64,000 nt of DNA from JBBSBY01 sp038250835 (GCA_038250835.1 JBBSBY010000006.1:1-64000); one strand, 5' to 3'. Positions 42,454 through 51,713 are shown, numbered from the stretch's first letter. Program-made: numbers and translations. Notes: a model not told the origin generated them from the letters alone.

Positions 42454-42861
42454 TTTGCACCTCGTAAAACGTGTTATCTACTTGATTAGCGTCCCAATAG
42501 GAGACAGAATTAGACTGCAACGTATAGGGTTTCTCGAAGTTCTGTCGGGATCGCTCCACTTTCGTCCTCCGGCGTATGCCCCAGATCTCCTGCATGCCGG
42601 CTTGGGCCACGAATCAGTCCGGGGAAGGCGTCGGTATGGCGTTGTTAAATAAAATCACCGATTATAGTTGAAATCATCGCGGGTCGTCCAAGAAATTGAT
42701 CATGTCAATTCATGATTAGTTTAGAGATCCACGATAATCTCAAATAAAGAATGAATTTAATCGAAGAATGAATTGCCTCAGTCGTCCCGTTTGTTTGGAA
42801 TTCCGGCATTCCCGGGGCGCTGATCAAATTAGATTCAATTATCGGGTTATCCCGCCAAGGC
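42454..42861. other. 408-bp gap between pheS and pheT
   Basis: No credible gene: the longest frames inside are under 70 codons and lack ribosome sites. It holds a dyad ATCATG-N6-CATGAT (42699-42716) and a direct repeat GAATGAATT (42751 region and about 20 bp on). Any pheT promoter or attenuator would lie here. No transposon remnants recognised. Confidence 0.4.
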
Positions 42862-43878
42862 TCAGAATTGTTCTAAGAATCTCACGTCGTTCTCGTAAAA
42901 CGCTCTGATGTCGGGAATGCCGTATTTGAGCATGGCTACGCGTTCTATGCCCAACCCAAAGGCAAAACCCGTGTAAACTTCAGGATCATAATTGACAAAT
43001 TTGTAAAGCTCAGGATCAACCATTCCGGCGCCTAGAATCTCCAGCCAACCTGTAAAAGAACATGTGCGACAGCCCGATCCACCGCAGATAACGCATTGAA
43101 TGTCCACTTCAGCCGAAGGCTCCGTAAACGGGAAGAAGCTCGGTCTGAATCTCAACTTCAACTTGTCGCCGAAATACTCGTTTGCAAACGCCGTCAGCAC
43201 TCCCTTGAGATCCGCGAAAGAAACGCCTTGGTCAACCCACAAGCCTTCCACTTGCATGAACATTGGAGAGTGCGTTATGTCCGCGTCCCTTCTGTACACC
43301 TTACCCGGACAAATAACATGAACGGGAGGCTTCTGTTTCTCCATGGTCCTTATCTGAACAGGCGATGTGTGGGTGCGCAGAACCACGTTTTCAGAAAAGT
43401 AGAAAGTATCTTGCATGTCGCGAGCCGGATGACCCCGGGGCAAATTAAGAGCCTCAAAATTGTAATAGTCCAGCTCCACTTCAGGGCCTTCCGCCAACTG
43501 AAACCCCAAGCCTCTGAAAACTTCAATGATGTCGTCCGTGACCCTGTTGAGGATGTGCATTCTACCGCTAATTGAGCGTCTACCAGGAAGTGTTATATTC
43601 ACAAATTCCGATGAAATCTTGGCGAGTTCAATTTTTTCCATCAGATTCACAGCCGCCGCGTCGAATTGTTCTTCGAGGTCCGCTTTTATGACATTTGCCA
43701 GTTGGCCTACTTCCGCTCGCGATTCGGCCGGTAAATCTTTCAACCCTCGCAGAATAGCGGTAAGCCGGCCTTTCCGTCCCAACACTCGGACTCTGGCGTT
43801 TGCGAGATCTTTTTCATCTAGTATTCCGGCTATTGTTTCTATTGCGGTTTGTTTCAGCTCTTGAAGCTGGTCTTTCAT
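42862..43878 (-). CDS. pheS: Phenylalanyl-tRNA synthetase alpha subunit
   Basis: 338 residues from the ATG at 43878 (GAGG 5 nt upstream), giving the family N-terminus MKDQLQELKQTA. Coiled-coil N-terminal arm, then class II motif 2 with RTHTSPVQIRTM, RRDADITHSPMF, and motif 3 GFAFGLGIERVAMLKYGI. Cys-rich insert VICGGSGCRTCS occurs near 285. It catalyses Phe activation and transfer with PheT. rplT ends about 110 bp upstream on the same strand. Confidence 0.96.
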   Translation of the reverse strand: MKDQLQELKQTAIETIAGILDEKDLANARVRVLGRKGRLTAILRGLKDLPAESRAEVGQLANVIKADLEEQFDAAAVNLMEKIELAKISSEFVNITLPGRRSISGRMHILNRVTDDIIEVFRGLGFQLAEGPEVELDYYNFEALNLPRGHPARDMQDTFYFSENVVLRTHTSPVQIRTMEKQKPPVHVICPGKVYRRDADITHSPMFMQVEGLWVDQGVSFADLKGVLTAFANEYFGDKLKLRFRPSFFPFTEPSAEVDIQCVICGGSGCRTCSFTGWLEILGAGMVDPELYKFVNYDPEVYTGFAFGLGIERVAMLKYGIPDIRAFYENDVRFLEQF

Positions 43879-43988
43879 TAGTGCCTCAGTATTAACGACT
43901 CTGGTATTCTGACAAAGAGTGCGAGCACGCGAAAAAAGCGGCCCATGGGACCGCAAAAATCGTCTGCCGGCGCTTTGTATGGAAGCGA

Positions 43989-44351
43989 TTAAGCAGTGGC
44001 CAGTGCGCCTTTCGCTCGTTCGACAATAGCCGTGAATGCAGCGGGATCGGTGACCGCCAAATCGGCAAGAATTTTCCTGTCCAGCGTTATTTCGGCCTTT
44101 CTCAAACCATCAATGAGCCGATTGTACGGCAGGCCGTTTAATCGTGATCCGGCGCTGATCCTGGTGATCCAGAGTCTCCTGAAATCCCTTTTCCGGACCC
44201 TTCTGTCACGATATGCGTAACACCATGCTCTTTCTACCGTTTCCCTAGCCTGCTTGTATGTTCTGCTTCTACCACCTACAAAACCACTGGCGGCTTTCAG
44301 TATTTTTTTCTTTCTAGCCCTACTTGCGGGGCCGCTTCGCGCTCTCGGCAT
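43989..44351 (-). CDS. rplT: 50S ribosomal protein L20
   Basis: 120 residues, very basic, with the classic MPRARSGPASRARKKKILK start and the RDRRVRKRDFRRLWI core. It binds 23S rRNA early in 50S assembly. It follows rpmI by 15 bp as usual. In many bacteria L20 also represses its own operon through a leader upstream of rpmI; no such structure could be proved here. Confidence 0.97.
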   Translation of the reverse strand: MPRARSGPASRARKKKILKAASGFVGGRSRTYKQARETVERAWCYAYRDRRVRKRDFRRLWITRISAGSRLNGLPYNRLIDGLRKAEITLDRKILADLAVTDPAAFTAIVERAKGALATA

Positions 44352-44366
44352 GATTAACTCCTTGAA

Positions 44367-44567
44367 CTATCCATAAGGAAGAAGTTTTTTGATCTGCTTG
44401 ACGTCTCTCGGATCTATGTAAGCTATATCCCTGAGATTTCTTTTTCTTTTGGTGGACTTGCATGTAAGGATATGGCTGTGATAGGCCTTCTTCCTTTTTA
44501 TTTTACCGCTTTTGAGAATAGTGAAGCGTTTTGCGGCGCCGCGATTCGATTTAAGCTTATAACTCAT
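44367..44567 (-). CDS. rpmI: 50S ribosomal protein L35
   Basis: 66 residues: MSYKLKSNRGAAKRF, then KIKRKKAYHSHIL and the terminal VKQIKKLLPYG, all typical of L35. It is first in the rpmI-rplT pair. infC, the usual gene before rpmI, is missing here; a hydrolase gene stands 235 bp upstream instead. Confidence 0.97.
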   Translation of the reverse strand: MSYKLKSNRGAAKRFTILKSGKIKRKKAYHSHILTCKSTKRKRNLRDIAYIDPRDVKQIKKLLPYG

Positions 44568-44802
44568 AACAAGGTTCTCCCGGCCTGAGAGGCGCTCCTC
44601 CCACGGCGAACAATATTAAACTTCTATTTATAACCAACTCCGTCGCATATATCAAGACCTTTTGCTTGCACATATTATTAATCCATTTCGAATCTAATTA
44701 CATAATTCTCGATGGAAGATACCCTCCCTAACCCTCTCTCAGTTTTGAGGGGCTCAGAAGGGGCTCGGAACATTACCAATTTTGCCGCGTAACTGTATCG
44801 AG

Positions 44803-46602
44803 TTATTTAAAAACGCTCAACTGACGCAGTTTAATCTCCTTTTCAGGACCGGCGGGGGTATAACGCACGTATCGAGCGGGAATTTCTTCAAACGCGTAAA
44901 ACTCATATCCGGGCCATTGATCGTAATTATCCGTTACCGTCTCTTCCTTCTTGATCCATGGCGTCCATTCCTTGCCGTCTTCCGATACATCTACGCGCCA
45001 ACCTTTGGGAACGGAGGCTTTGTCGCCCCACACAATGCGAAGCCTGGATATATGCGTCACATAACCAAAATCCAGTGTTACATTCGAGGGAGATGATTCG
45101 TTCGAGGCTACTTCAAGAGTATCCTTCCCAGGATACCCTTGAAGAATCTGCGTGTCTCCACCATGAGGCGCCCCGTTTACTAAAATCTGCGATTTGGCCG
45201 CGTAATCTTTGAAATACTCATCATAGGGAGTAGTCAAAGCGTCAGACGGACCGAGAGGCAAATTGAATATCTGTGTCTTCACCTGGTTGGCGAGCTTCTT
45301 TGCCAATATGTAATTTGCGCCGTTAGTCAAGTGGCACCAGTCCGTGAAGACCCACTCAGTGACGTTGTCATAGATGTCTGTGAGATCGAGCACTTCAAAA
45401 TTGATTTCATTGCCGCGGTCTTTGACGGTTTTGACGAACTTGTTGTAAGTTTCCGCCGCGTCATAAAATCCGATTTTACGCATGCCCGTAATGCTTTCTA
45501 TCTTCTGTTCCATTGGAGTGCGCTGCTTTTTGGAATTTCTGAACATGGGCTGCAAAGCGAATACGTGGGGCACTCCGTCAACTTCCAATGTCTTGTGATA
45601 AATTGCCATTACGTCGGCGACTTGTTTTATGTTCTTATTTCTGTACTCGATCATTTCAGGGGTGGCGTCCTGGGCGTGGGCGGCAAAGCCTCGATTTTCC
45701 ATTAAAATGCCCGGCCCTTCGCCTTCCTTCATAGCAAGCCATGTGAACAAATAGGTATTGCGCTTCAACCATAGGGTCACGTAGTTCATTAGACCTTTGC
45801 GGCTCATATCAAGCACTTCGGAAACTACTTCAAAGTACGGCCCTTCAGTAAAGTAGTTCCAGTCTTTCAACGGCCTTGCCACGGTATGCACCTCGTTTGC
45901 CCCATCAAGCGCAACAACTGCGTCCGGTTTAAAAAGCCTCAATTTGGCCAAGTAGCGCATTAAGGAATTCTGATATACGTACCCCGGCACGCCTGCGTTA
46001 ACAACTCGAATGTTCTTATTCCCGATCTTTTTCCTAATCCTAGGATCAGCGTTAAGTATTTTCTCCATTAGGTGGGGAATGGTCCAACGAAAAGTGACTT
46101 CATAGTAGTCTGCTACCGCGTCGGCAGGCGGCACAGGGCCGCGCCCATAAACCACCGATCCGCCCGTAACCAAAATCCTAAACTCGTCCGCAGGTTTGTC
46201 CTCAGGGACATCCTTGAAATCTTTGAAGCTTTCCTCGTTGATGTACTCGGGGGAATTACCCAATTTGGTGTTTCGCACTGCGGCAAAACCCGGAGTAGGC
46301 TCATAGCCGTACTGAGGCGCCACTTTTTGTGAACTTTGGCGAGCCAGATCTAAATTCTTGCCTTTGTAGGCCTCACCAAGAGGAGATGATTTGATTTTAA
46401 GGTAGGCGTAATATTCTATTGCGGCGAATACTCCCGCCACCATAAGCAAAAGAAAGCATATATAGAGAACCGTAAAAACAATCCGGGTTGCTTTACGTGA
46501 TTTCCCCTTTTTCTGTGATTTGGGAGATTTATCTTCTATATTCTCGTTGTTTAGTCGTTTTTTCTGTTCGGTTCCATTTTCAGGAACTGGCGAGTCGGCC
46601 AT
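44803..46602 (-). CDS. Membrane-anchored SGNH hydrolase with F5/8-type C-terminal domain
   Basis: 599 residues. A charged cytoplasmic tail (1-40), one membrane helix (about 42-65), then a periplasmic SGNH/GDSL-like domain: RILVTGGSVVYGRG (nucleophile Ser), VVNAGVPGYVYQ, DGANEVH and the C-terminal DWCHLTNGANY (Asp-x-x-His). Residues about 475-599 form a beta-sandwich like the F5/8 type C (discoidin) or NPCBM carbohydrate-binding fold (SNVTLDFGYVTHISRLRIVW). It could remove or move acyl groups on surface polysaccharide. The catalytic class is well supported; the substrate is not. Confidence 0.75.
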   Translation of the reverse strand: MADSPVPENGTEQKKRLNNENIEDKSPKSQKKGKSRKATRIVFTVLYICFLLLMVAGVFAAIEYYAYLKIKSSPLGEAYKGKNLDLARQSSQKVAPQYGYEPTPGFAAVRNTKLGNSPEYINEESFKDFKDVPEDKPADEFRILVTGGSVVYGRGPVPPADAVADYYEVTFRWTIPHLMEKILNADPRIRKKIGNKNIRVVNAGVPGYVYQNSLMRYLAKLRLFKPDAVVALDGANEVHTVARPLKDWNYFTEGPYFEVVSEVLDMSRKGLMNYVTLWLKRNTYLFTWLAMKEGEGPGILMENRGFAAHAQDATPEMIEYRNKNIKQVADVMAIYHKTLEVDGVPHVFALQPMFRNSKKQRTPMEQKIESITGMRKIGFYDAAETYNKFVKTVKDRGNEINFEVLDLTDIYDNVTEWVFTDWCHLTNGANYILAKKLANQVKTQIFNLPLGPSDALTTPYDEYFKDYAAKSQILVNGAPHGGDTQILQGYPGKDTLEVASNESSPSNVTLDFGYVTHISRLRIVWGDKASVPKGWRVDVSEDGKEWTPWIKKEETVTDNYDQWPGYEFYAFEEIPARYVRYTPAGPEKEIKLRQLSVFK

Positions 46603-47000
46603 CTATTCCTCCGAGTAAGCGGACAATTTGAGTTGTGGTATGAGCGCTTTTTCAAGCGGCCGGTTAATATGTCGTATTGCGGCTCTATTTTGAGCAATCC
46701 ACAGGATTTAATCAATCGATCATGTGAACGACCGCTTACGTCCGATCGCGAAAAATATGTGAGCTCCGTTGAATTAAAAAAACGCTGTGTTGATCCACAC
46801 ACTGCTAAAATCGCCGGCGAATCTTCTCCGCTCCGTAAACCTGTTGTTTACCAGTTATTTAGATGACAGTCCAGTCCATTTCAAATTTTAGAGACTTATT
46901 CTGTTGAAACGCTTACGGAATCCGACATCCATTTATTTTTGCGGTAGGCAAAAGTGATCTTCTGATGTTGATATCTACTTTGAGAGGGGTTCGAAAATGT

Positions 47001-47077
47001 GGCGGCTGCGATTTCTCATAAATGTTCTATTAATCAGCAAGTTCTTTGTCTGAAAACTTGCCGAAATCTCGGTCGCC
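47001..47077 (+). ncRNA. Candidate structured RNA (long hairpin), class unknown
   Basis: Bases 47001-47015 pair with 47063-47077: GATTTC/GAAATC is perfect, and the outer part adds GGCG/CGCC with two G-T wobbles and one mismatch. Inside sits a perfect 7-bp hairpin GCAAGTT / AACTTGC (47037-47061, 11-nt loop) placed against the 3' arm. The fold would be similar on either strand. It may be a small RNA or a leader; no family recognised. Confidence 0.35.
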
Positions 47078-47326
47078 CCAAATGCAAATACTGACCAATG
47101 TTCCGTCAAATGAACTTGCGTCACGAGGATCGTTCTGTTACAAAGTGGTTAATAAACTTGATGCATGTCTTTAATAATCTCACTATGACACACATAATCT
47201 ACGGCTGGATATAGGCTTATTTCGGTATGCTGAACTGATTGCAATATGATCAAGTACAACGCGAATTTAGTTCAATGCCAAATTAGCTTAATTTTGTTTA
47301 GATTTACATTCCCATATAAACAGGTA

Positions 47327-47340
47327 ATCACACTTGTGAT
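47327..47340. promoter_or_regulatory. Palindrome ATCAC-N4-GTGAT before the acyl-CoA dehydrogenase
   Basis: ATCACACTTGTGAT is a perfect dyad with a 4-bp spacer, about 25 nt before the start codon and 7 nt downstream of a possible -10 (TATAAA). Position fits a repressor site, as TetR-type fatty-acid regulators use; the regulator is unknown. Confidence 0.35.
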
Positions 47341-47366
47341 GGTAAATTAGTCTCAAGGAGCTTCAC

Positions 47367-48539
47367 ATGAGCGACGAATATGATGTTGAACTAAGCGAAG
47401 AGCATATCATGCTCCGGGAAATGGCCCGAAAATTTGCGGATAAAGAAATCGCGCCGGATGTAGAAAAAGACGAAAATGAGCATCGATTCCAGAGAGAACT
47501 CGTGGATCAAATGGGTGAGCTTGGATTTTTCGGTTGTCCCGTTCCCGAAGAATATGGCGGCAATGCTATGGGGTATCTCGCCCATGCGATAGTTTGTGAG
47601 GAGATTGGGAGAGTATCGGGATCATTACGCGTCGCCTTTAACATGCAGACTATGGGCACGAGTTTATCCGTCCTAAAGTGGGGAAGCGAAGAACTTAAGA
47701 AAAAGTACATTCCGGAGCTTGTCTCAGCTAAAATACTCGGTTGTTTCGGCATTACGGAACCTGACGCCGGGTCTGATACTGCCGCCATGACCACAGTTGC
47801 CGTTAAAGACGGCAATGAATACGTCCTTAACGGACGTAAGATGTGGATTACCTGGTGCACCGTGGCTGATATGGCGGTAATTTTCGCCATGACCGACAAA
47901 AAATCTAAGCACAGAGGCATGAGCGCTTTTGTCATGGATATGGATTCTCACGGCGTTGAGACTAAGGCAATAAAAGAAAAGCTCGGGATCTGGGCGTGCC
48001 CAACGGGCGAAATAATAATGGAAGACGTCCGAATACCCGCTAAGAATCTCCTGGGTCAGGAAGGTAAGGGATTTGGCTATTTAATGCAGGAGCTTATATC
48101 AACCCGTTTGTCGGCCGCGGCAGGCGCCGTGGGGTCGTGTCAGGCGGCTCTCGATGAATCCGTAAAATACGCCAACGAACGAAATCAGTTTGGTCAGCCG
48201 ATTGCGCAATTCCAAATGGTTCAAGAAGTTATCGCTCGTATGGTCGCCGAGACAGAAGCGGCTCGAGCCCTCGTGTGGAGATGCGCCATACAAAAAGACC
48301 GCGGCATGGTCTCCAATATGCGGGAAACCGTCCTCGCCAAATATTACGCAAGTAAGGCGGCCGACGAAGTCCCCAATCTCGCTCTTGAAGTCCTTAGCGC
48401 CTACGGCTATTCAAATGAGTATCCCATTGCGCGTATTTTGCGAGACGGCAAAGTCTACAAGATTCTTGAGGGCGCAACCAACATCATGAAGATGATTTTG
48501 GCACAGGACGCCCTCGGCATTAAAAAAGCCAACAGATAG
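47367..48539 (+). CDS. Acyl-CoA dehydrogenase
   Basis: 390 residues, AAGGAG 6 nt before the ATG. All three family domains are present: helical N-terminus, middle beta domain with CFGITEPDAGSDTAAM and GRKMWITWC (FAD/substrate contacts), and C-terminal helices with the catalytic glutamate region ILEGATNIMKMILAQD. It forms the trans-2-enoyl bond of an acyl-CoA and passes electrons to ETF. The variant EGATNIMKM (commonly EGTSNIQR) hints at a subfamily, perhaps glutaryl-CoA- or alicyclic-acyl-CoA-type enzymes of anaerobes, but this cannot be settled here. It is monocistronic, with its own terminator. Confidence 0.92.
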   Translation: MSDEYDVELSEEHIMLREMARKFADKEIAPDVEKDENEHRFQRELVDQMGELGFFGCPVPEEYGGNAMGYLAHAIVCEEIGRVSGSLRVAFNMQTMGTSLSVLKWGSEELKKKYIPELVSAKILGCFGITEPDAGSDTAAMTTVAVKDGNEYVLNGRKMWITWCTVADMAVIFAMTDKKSKHRGMSAFVMDMDSHGVETKAIKEKLGIWACPTGEIIMEDVRIPAKNLLGQEGKGFGYLMQELISTRLSAAAGAVGSCQAALDESVKYANERNQFGQPIAQFQMVQEVIARMVAETEAARALVWRCAIQKDRGMVSNMRETVLAKYYASKAADEVPNLALEVLSAYGYSNEYPIARILRDGKVYKILEGATNIMKMILAQDALGIKKANR

Positions 48540-48556
48540 AACTTCATAATGACTTA

Positions 48557-48594
48557 GGCTCTGCGGCGCCGGCTCGCAGAGCCTTTTCATTTCT
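48557..48594 (+). terminator. Rho-independent terminator after acyl-CoA dehydrogenase
   Basis: GGCTCTGCG / CGCAGAGCC, a perfect 9-bp stem with a 9-nt loop, followed by TTTTCATTTCTTT. Confidence 0.85.
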
Positions 48595-48648
48595 TTGGAT
48601 ACAATGGGTAATAACTCTCGGAAGTTTCCACGAACTCGGAACATCCTC

Positions 48649-49767
48649 ATGATCTTTTCTTTTTCAATTGTTAAACAATCCTCCGAATGCACAGCAAGAC
48701 TGGGCGCCTTGTCTCTGCGGGGCATTGATATTCCCACACCGGCTTTCATGCCGGTCGGCACCAAAGGAGCCGTAAAGACATTATCGCCTCACGAATTATG
48801 GGATATGGGCTACAGACTGATTTTATCCAATGCCTATCATCTCTATTTAAGACCGGGACATCGATTAATTGATTCATTTTCAGGTCTGCACAAGTTCATG
48901 AATTGGCCTGGGGCCATTTTGACTGACAGCGGCGGCTTTCAGGTTTTTAGCTTGGCCAAACTGAGGAAGGTTACGGAAGAGGGGGTACTGTTCCAATCTC
49001 ACATAGACGGATCGAGTCACATGTTCACTCCTGAGCTCTGCATGGAAGTTCAAGAGTCCATCGGCTCAGATATTATTATGTGTCTTGACGATGTGATCGG
49101 CTATCCGAACACTCCTGAACAAGCCATGGCGGCGCTGGAGCGCACCTCTCGTTGGGCTCGGCGATGCGTTAAGGCCAAAAAAAAAGTTGACCCTGCTTTG
49201 TTCGGCATAGTACAAGGGTCGATGTTTCCGGACCTGCGGAAACTCAGCGTGGAAAGTCTGACCTCGCTGCCTCTTGATGGTTTCGCCATTGGCGGCCTTA
49301 GTGTAGGGGAACCACACGAGTTGATGGTCGAGATGATTGACTTTACGGCGCCTTTGCTGCCCGAGCGGTCTCCACGGTATCTAATGGGGGTAGGGAAGCC
49401 TCAGGATATAATTGCCGGCGCGTTAAGGGGAATCGATCTCTTTGATTGCGTTTTGCCGACACGCAACGCCAGAAACGGCACGCTGTTCACGTCTACGGGG
49501 TCATTAAATATTCGGAATTCCCGATTCAGAAGCGAATCCGGTCCGGTTGATCCGCAATGTAGATGTGACCTTTGCTCCAACTATTCAAGGGCTTATCTCA
49601 GGCATTTATTCCTGGAGAAAGAGATATTCGGTTTGCGTCTGGCAACCATACATAATCTGGTTTTTTACTTTCAAATGATGGAGAATATCCGCTCAGCAAT
49701 TCAAGAAGACCGACTTACATCCTTCGCTAACGACTTCGCGGCAGGACTGGAGGAAAACGATGATTGA
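48649..49767 (+). CDS. tgt: tRNA-guanine transglycosylase
   Basis: 372 residues from the ATG at 48649, which gives the usual short N-terminus before CTARLGALSLRG. Active-site segments TDSGGFQVFSL and GGLSVGEP, the nucleophile region DCVLPTRNARNG, and the zinc site CRCDLCSNYSRAYLRHL are intact. Tgt swaps guanine-34 of GUN-anticodon tRNAs for preQ1. It starts the tgt-yajC-secD-secF cluster, overlapping yajC by 8 nt. queC and queH of the same pathway lie in other parts of the window. Confidence 0.96.
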   Translation: MIFSFSIVKQSSECTARLGALSLRGIDIPTPAFMPVGTKGAVKTLSPHELWDMGYRLILSNAYHLYLRPGHRLIDSFSGLHKFMNWPGAILTDSGGFQVFSLAKLRKVTEEGVLFQSHIDGSSHMFTPELCMEVQESIGSDIIMCLDDVIGYPNTPEQAMAALERTSRWARRCVKAKKKVDPALFGIVQGSMFPDLRKLSVESLTSLPLDGFAIGGLSVGEPHELMVEMIDFTAPLLPERSPRYLMGVGKPQDIIAGALRGIDLFDCVLPTRNARNGTLFTSTGSLNIRNSRFRSESGPVDPQCRCDLCSNYSRAYLRHLFLEKEIFGLRLATIHNLVFYFQMMENIRSAIQEDRLTSFANDFAAGLEENDD

Positions 49768-50098
49768 TACGGCTTATGCATTGGCGGCCCCCGGCGGCGG
49801 CCAAGCCGGTGGAGATATGGGAACTTTGGTGAGCCTTTTGCCTATGCTTTTGATTTTCGGCGTGTTCTACTTTCTCCTTATTCGGCCTCAGCAGAAAAAA
49901 GCAAAAGAGCACAGGCAAATGCTTGAGAGTCTTAAAAAAGGAGATTCCGTGATTACCCAGGGCGGCATTTTTGGTAAAGTTGTTTCCATATCTGATCAAA
50001 TTGTGGTCTTGGAAATAGCGGATAAGGTGCGTATCCGCGTTTCGCGCGCGCACGTCGCCGGTATTGCCCCGATTCTTTCAGACCAGCAGAGCGCCTGA
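49760..50098 (+). CDS. yajC: Sec translocase accessory protein YajC
   Basis: 112 residues. One membrane helix (LLPMLLIFGVFYFLLI, about 29-44) followed by RPQQKKAKEH and a small cytoplasmic domain with GDSVITQGGIFGKV, as in all YajC. The Gly-rich N-terminus is typical. It associates with SecDF-YidC at the SecYEG translocon. Its start overlaps tgt and secD begins 10 nt later. Confidence 0.95.
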   Translation: MIDTAYALAAPGGGQAGGDMGTLVSLLPMLLIFGVFYFLLIRPQQKKAKEHRQMLESLKKGDSVITQGGIFGKVVSISDQIVVLEIADKVRIRVSRAHVAGIAPILSDQQSA

Positions 50099-50108
50099 GG
50101 AGTTATAA

Positions 50109-51713
50109 ATGATCCAAAGTCTTCAATGGCGTATTGCCATTATAGCGCTAGTTCTTGCGGCGAGTTTGTTTTTTGTTTATCCATCAATTGGTCCGGTACC
50201 CGAATTTTGGGCCAAACACCTGCCCAATAATCCGGTGCGATTGGGATTGGACCTTCAAGGCGGACTTTACCTTGTGCTGGAAGTCCAATCCGAAATGGCC
50301 GTCGAAGCTGTGGTTGATAAGACCATTTCTGAAACTTCGTCTTTAATGAAAGATGAAAAGGTCAGATATAGCGACATTTTGAGGACCTCCGCCAGCGGCA
50401 TGACGGTATATTTGAAGGATGCAGAGCAGGCTCAACTATTCGATGAAAAGGTCTTGGATAAACTGAATAATTTCAAGAAAGTTTCCTCTGAGCCGACCGA
50501 GAAAGGATACGCGGTCCAGCTACAGCTTGATCAGCGTGAAATAGAAAGCATTAAACAAAGAGCCGTACGCCAGGCTGTGGATACTATTCGTAATAGGGTA
50601 GACGCTTTCGGTGTCGCTGAACCTGACGTCGTTATGCAGGGCAATGATCGAATTGTGGTTCAATTGCCCGGTTTGAAAGAGGATATAAATAGAGCCATTG
50701 ATATCATCAGAAAGACCGCTCGACTTGAATTCAAGCTGGTCGACGAAAAAGGTGATCTCAACGCCGCAGTGAACGGCGATGTTCCCCAGGGTGATGAGGT
50801 CCTTTACAAAGTGGATCGTAACCCGCGGTCCGGAGTTGTCAGCAGGACACCATATCTTCTTAAAAAACAAATATTAATGACCGGCGATGATATTGTGGAC
50901 GCGCGAATTCAACCGGATAATACCGGTCGCATGATTATTGCCATGGAATTCAACCGAACCGGAGCGCGCCAATTCGAACGAATTACCGGTGAGCACGTAA
51001 GGGAGCGTCTTGCGATCGTTCTCGATAACAGAATTTATTCCGCGCCTGTAATTAAAGATCGAATCTCCGGAGGTTCGGCCATTATTGAGGGAATGTTTAC
51101 CCCCGAAGAAGCCCACGACCTGGCCTTAGTTCTAAGGGCAGGCTCTTTACCCGCGCCGGTTAAAATTCTGGAAAACCGAACTGTAGGCCCTTCTTTAGGT
51201 GAAGATTCCATAAGAATGGGACGTAACGCAATTCTCCTCGGAATGGGAATGATAATCACTTGCATGATTATCTACTATAAGGCCGCCGGTATTGTGGCTA
51301 CGGTCGCTATACTCTTCAACTTGCTGCTGATCTTCGCAATTATGGTTTCCCCCGCTTTGCGGGCTACTCTGACTTTGCCGGGATTGGCTGGGGTGGCGCT
51401 CACCATCGGTATATCCGTTGACGCTAGTATTCTCATCTTTGAGCGCATCAGAGAAGAGCTTAGGCTGGGCAAATCCGCCCGAGTTGCGGTTGAAAATGGT
51501 TATACCAAAGCCTTTTCGACAATCTTTGACTCAAATTTGTGCACAATCCTGTCGAGCTTGCCTTTAATTCAGTTCGGCACCGGCCCTATAAAAGGTTTTG
51601 CCGTGACTTTGGTTATAGGTTTATTAGTTTCCATGTTCACCGCGCTTTTTGTGACCAGAACAATTTTTGAATACGCTTTCCAGGTAATGAAAATCAAGAA
51701 GATCAGCATCTGA
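50109..51713 (+). CDS. secD: Protein translocase subunit SecD
   Basis: 534 residues. First helix near the N-terminus, then LGLDLQGGLYLVLEV (P1 start), the large periplasmic domain with AVDTIRNRVDAFGVAEP, and five helices at the C-terminus including GISVDASILIFERIREEL, the motif that carries the proton-relay Asp. SecDF uses the proton-motive force to pull proteins out on the periplasmic side. Four-gene cluster tgt-yajC-secD-secF is conserved across proteobacteria. Confidence 0.96.
   Translation: MIQSLQWRIAIIALVLAASLFFVYPSIGPVPEFWAKHLPNNPVRLGLDLQGGLYLVLEVQSEMAVEAVVDKTISETSSLMKDEKVRYSDILRTSASGMTVYLKDAEQAQLFDEKVLDKLNNFKKVSSEPTEKGYAVQLQLDQREIESIKQRAVRQAVDTIRNRVDAFGVAEPDVVMQGNDRIVVQLPGLKEDINRAIDIIRKTARLEFKLVDEKGDLNAAVNGDVPQGDEVLYKVDRNPRSGVVSRTPYLLKKQILMTGDDIVDARIQPDNTGRMIIAMEFNRTGARQFERITGEHVRERLAIVLDNRIYSAPVIKDRISGGSAIIEGMFTPEEAHDLALVLRAGSLPAPVKILENRTVGPSLGEDSIRMGRNAILLGMGMIITCMIIYYKAAGIVATVAILFNLLLIFAIMVSPALRATLTLPGLAGVALTIGISVDASILIFERIREELRLGKSARVAVENGYTKAFSTIFDSNLCTILSSLPLIQFGTGPIKGFAVTLVIGLLVSMFTALFVTRTIFEYAFQVMKIKKISI

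Larger units (their letters stand above)
46603..47366. other. 764-bp gap between divergent hydrolase and acyl-CoA dehydrogenase genes
   Basis: The longest gene-free stretch in the window. No frame looks coding (two overlapping frames near 46551-46866 lack start signals and protein-like composition). It holds the long imperfect hairpin at 47001-47077 and a palindrome before the dehydrogenase, both listed separately. A possible -10 TATAAA at 47315-47320 follows TTGTTT by 15-16 nt. Confidence 0.4.

Noticed and set aside
46551..46866. Two short opposing frames at the start of the 764-bp gap
   Set aside because: No ribosome site, no homologous motif, and they overlap each other and the hydrolase start.
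46981..47003. GGGGTTCGAAAATG looked like a tRNA T-loop
   Set aside because: No acceptor stem, anticodon arm or CCA-compatible end fits around it.
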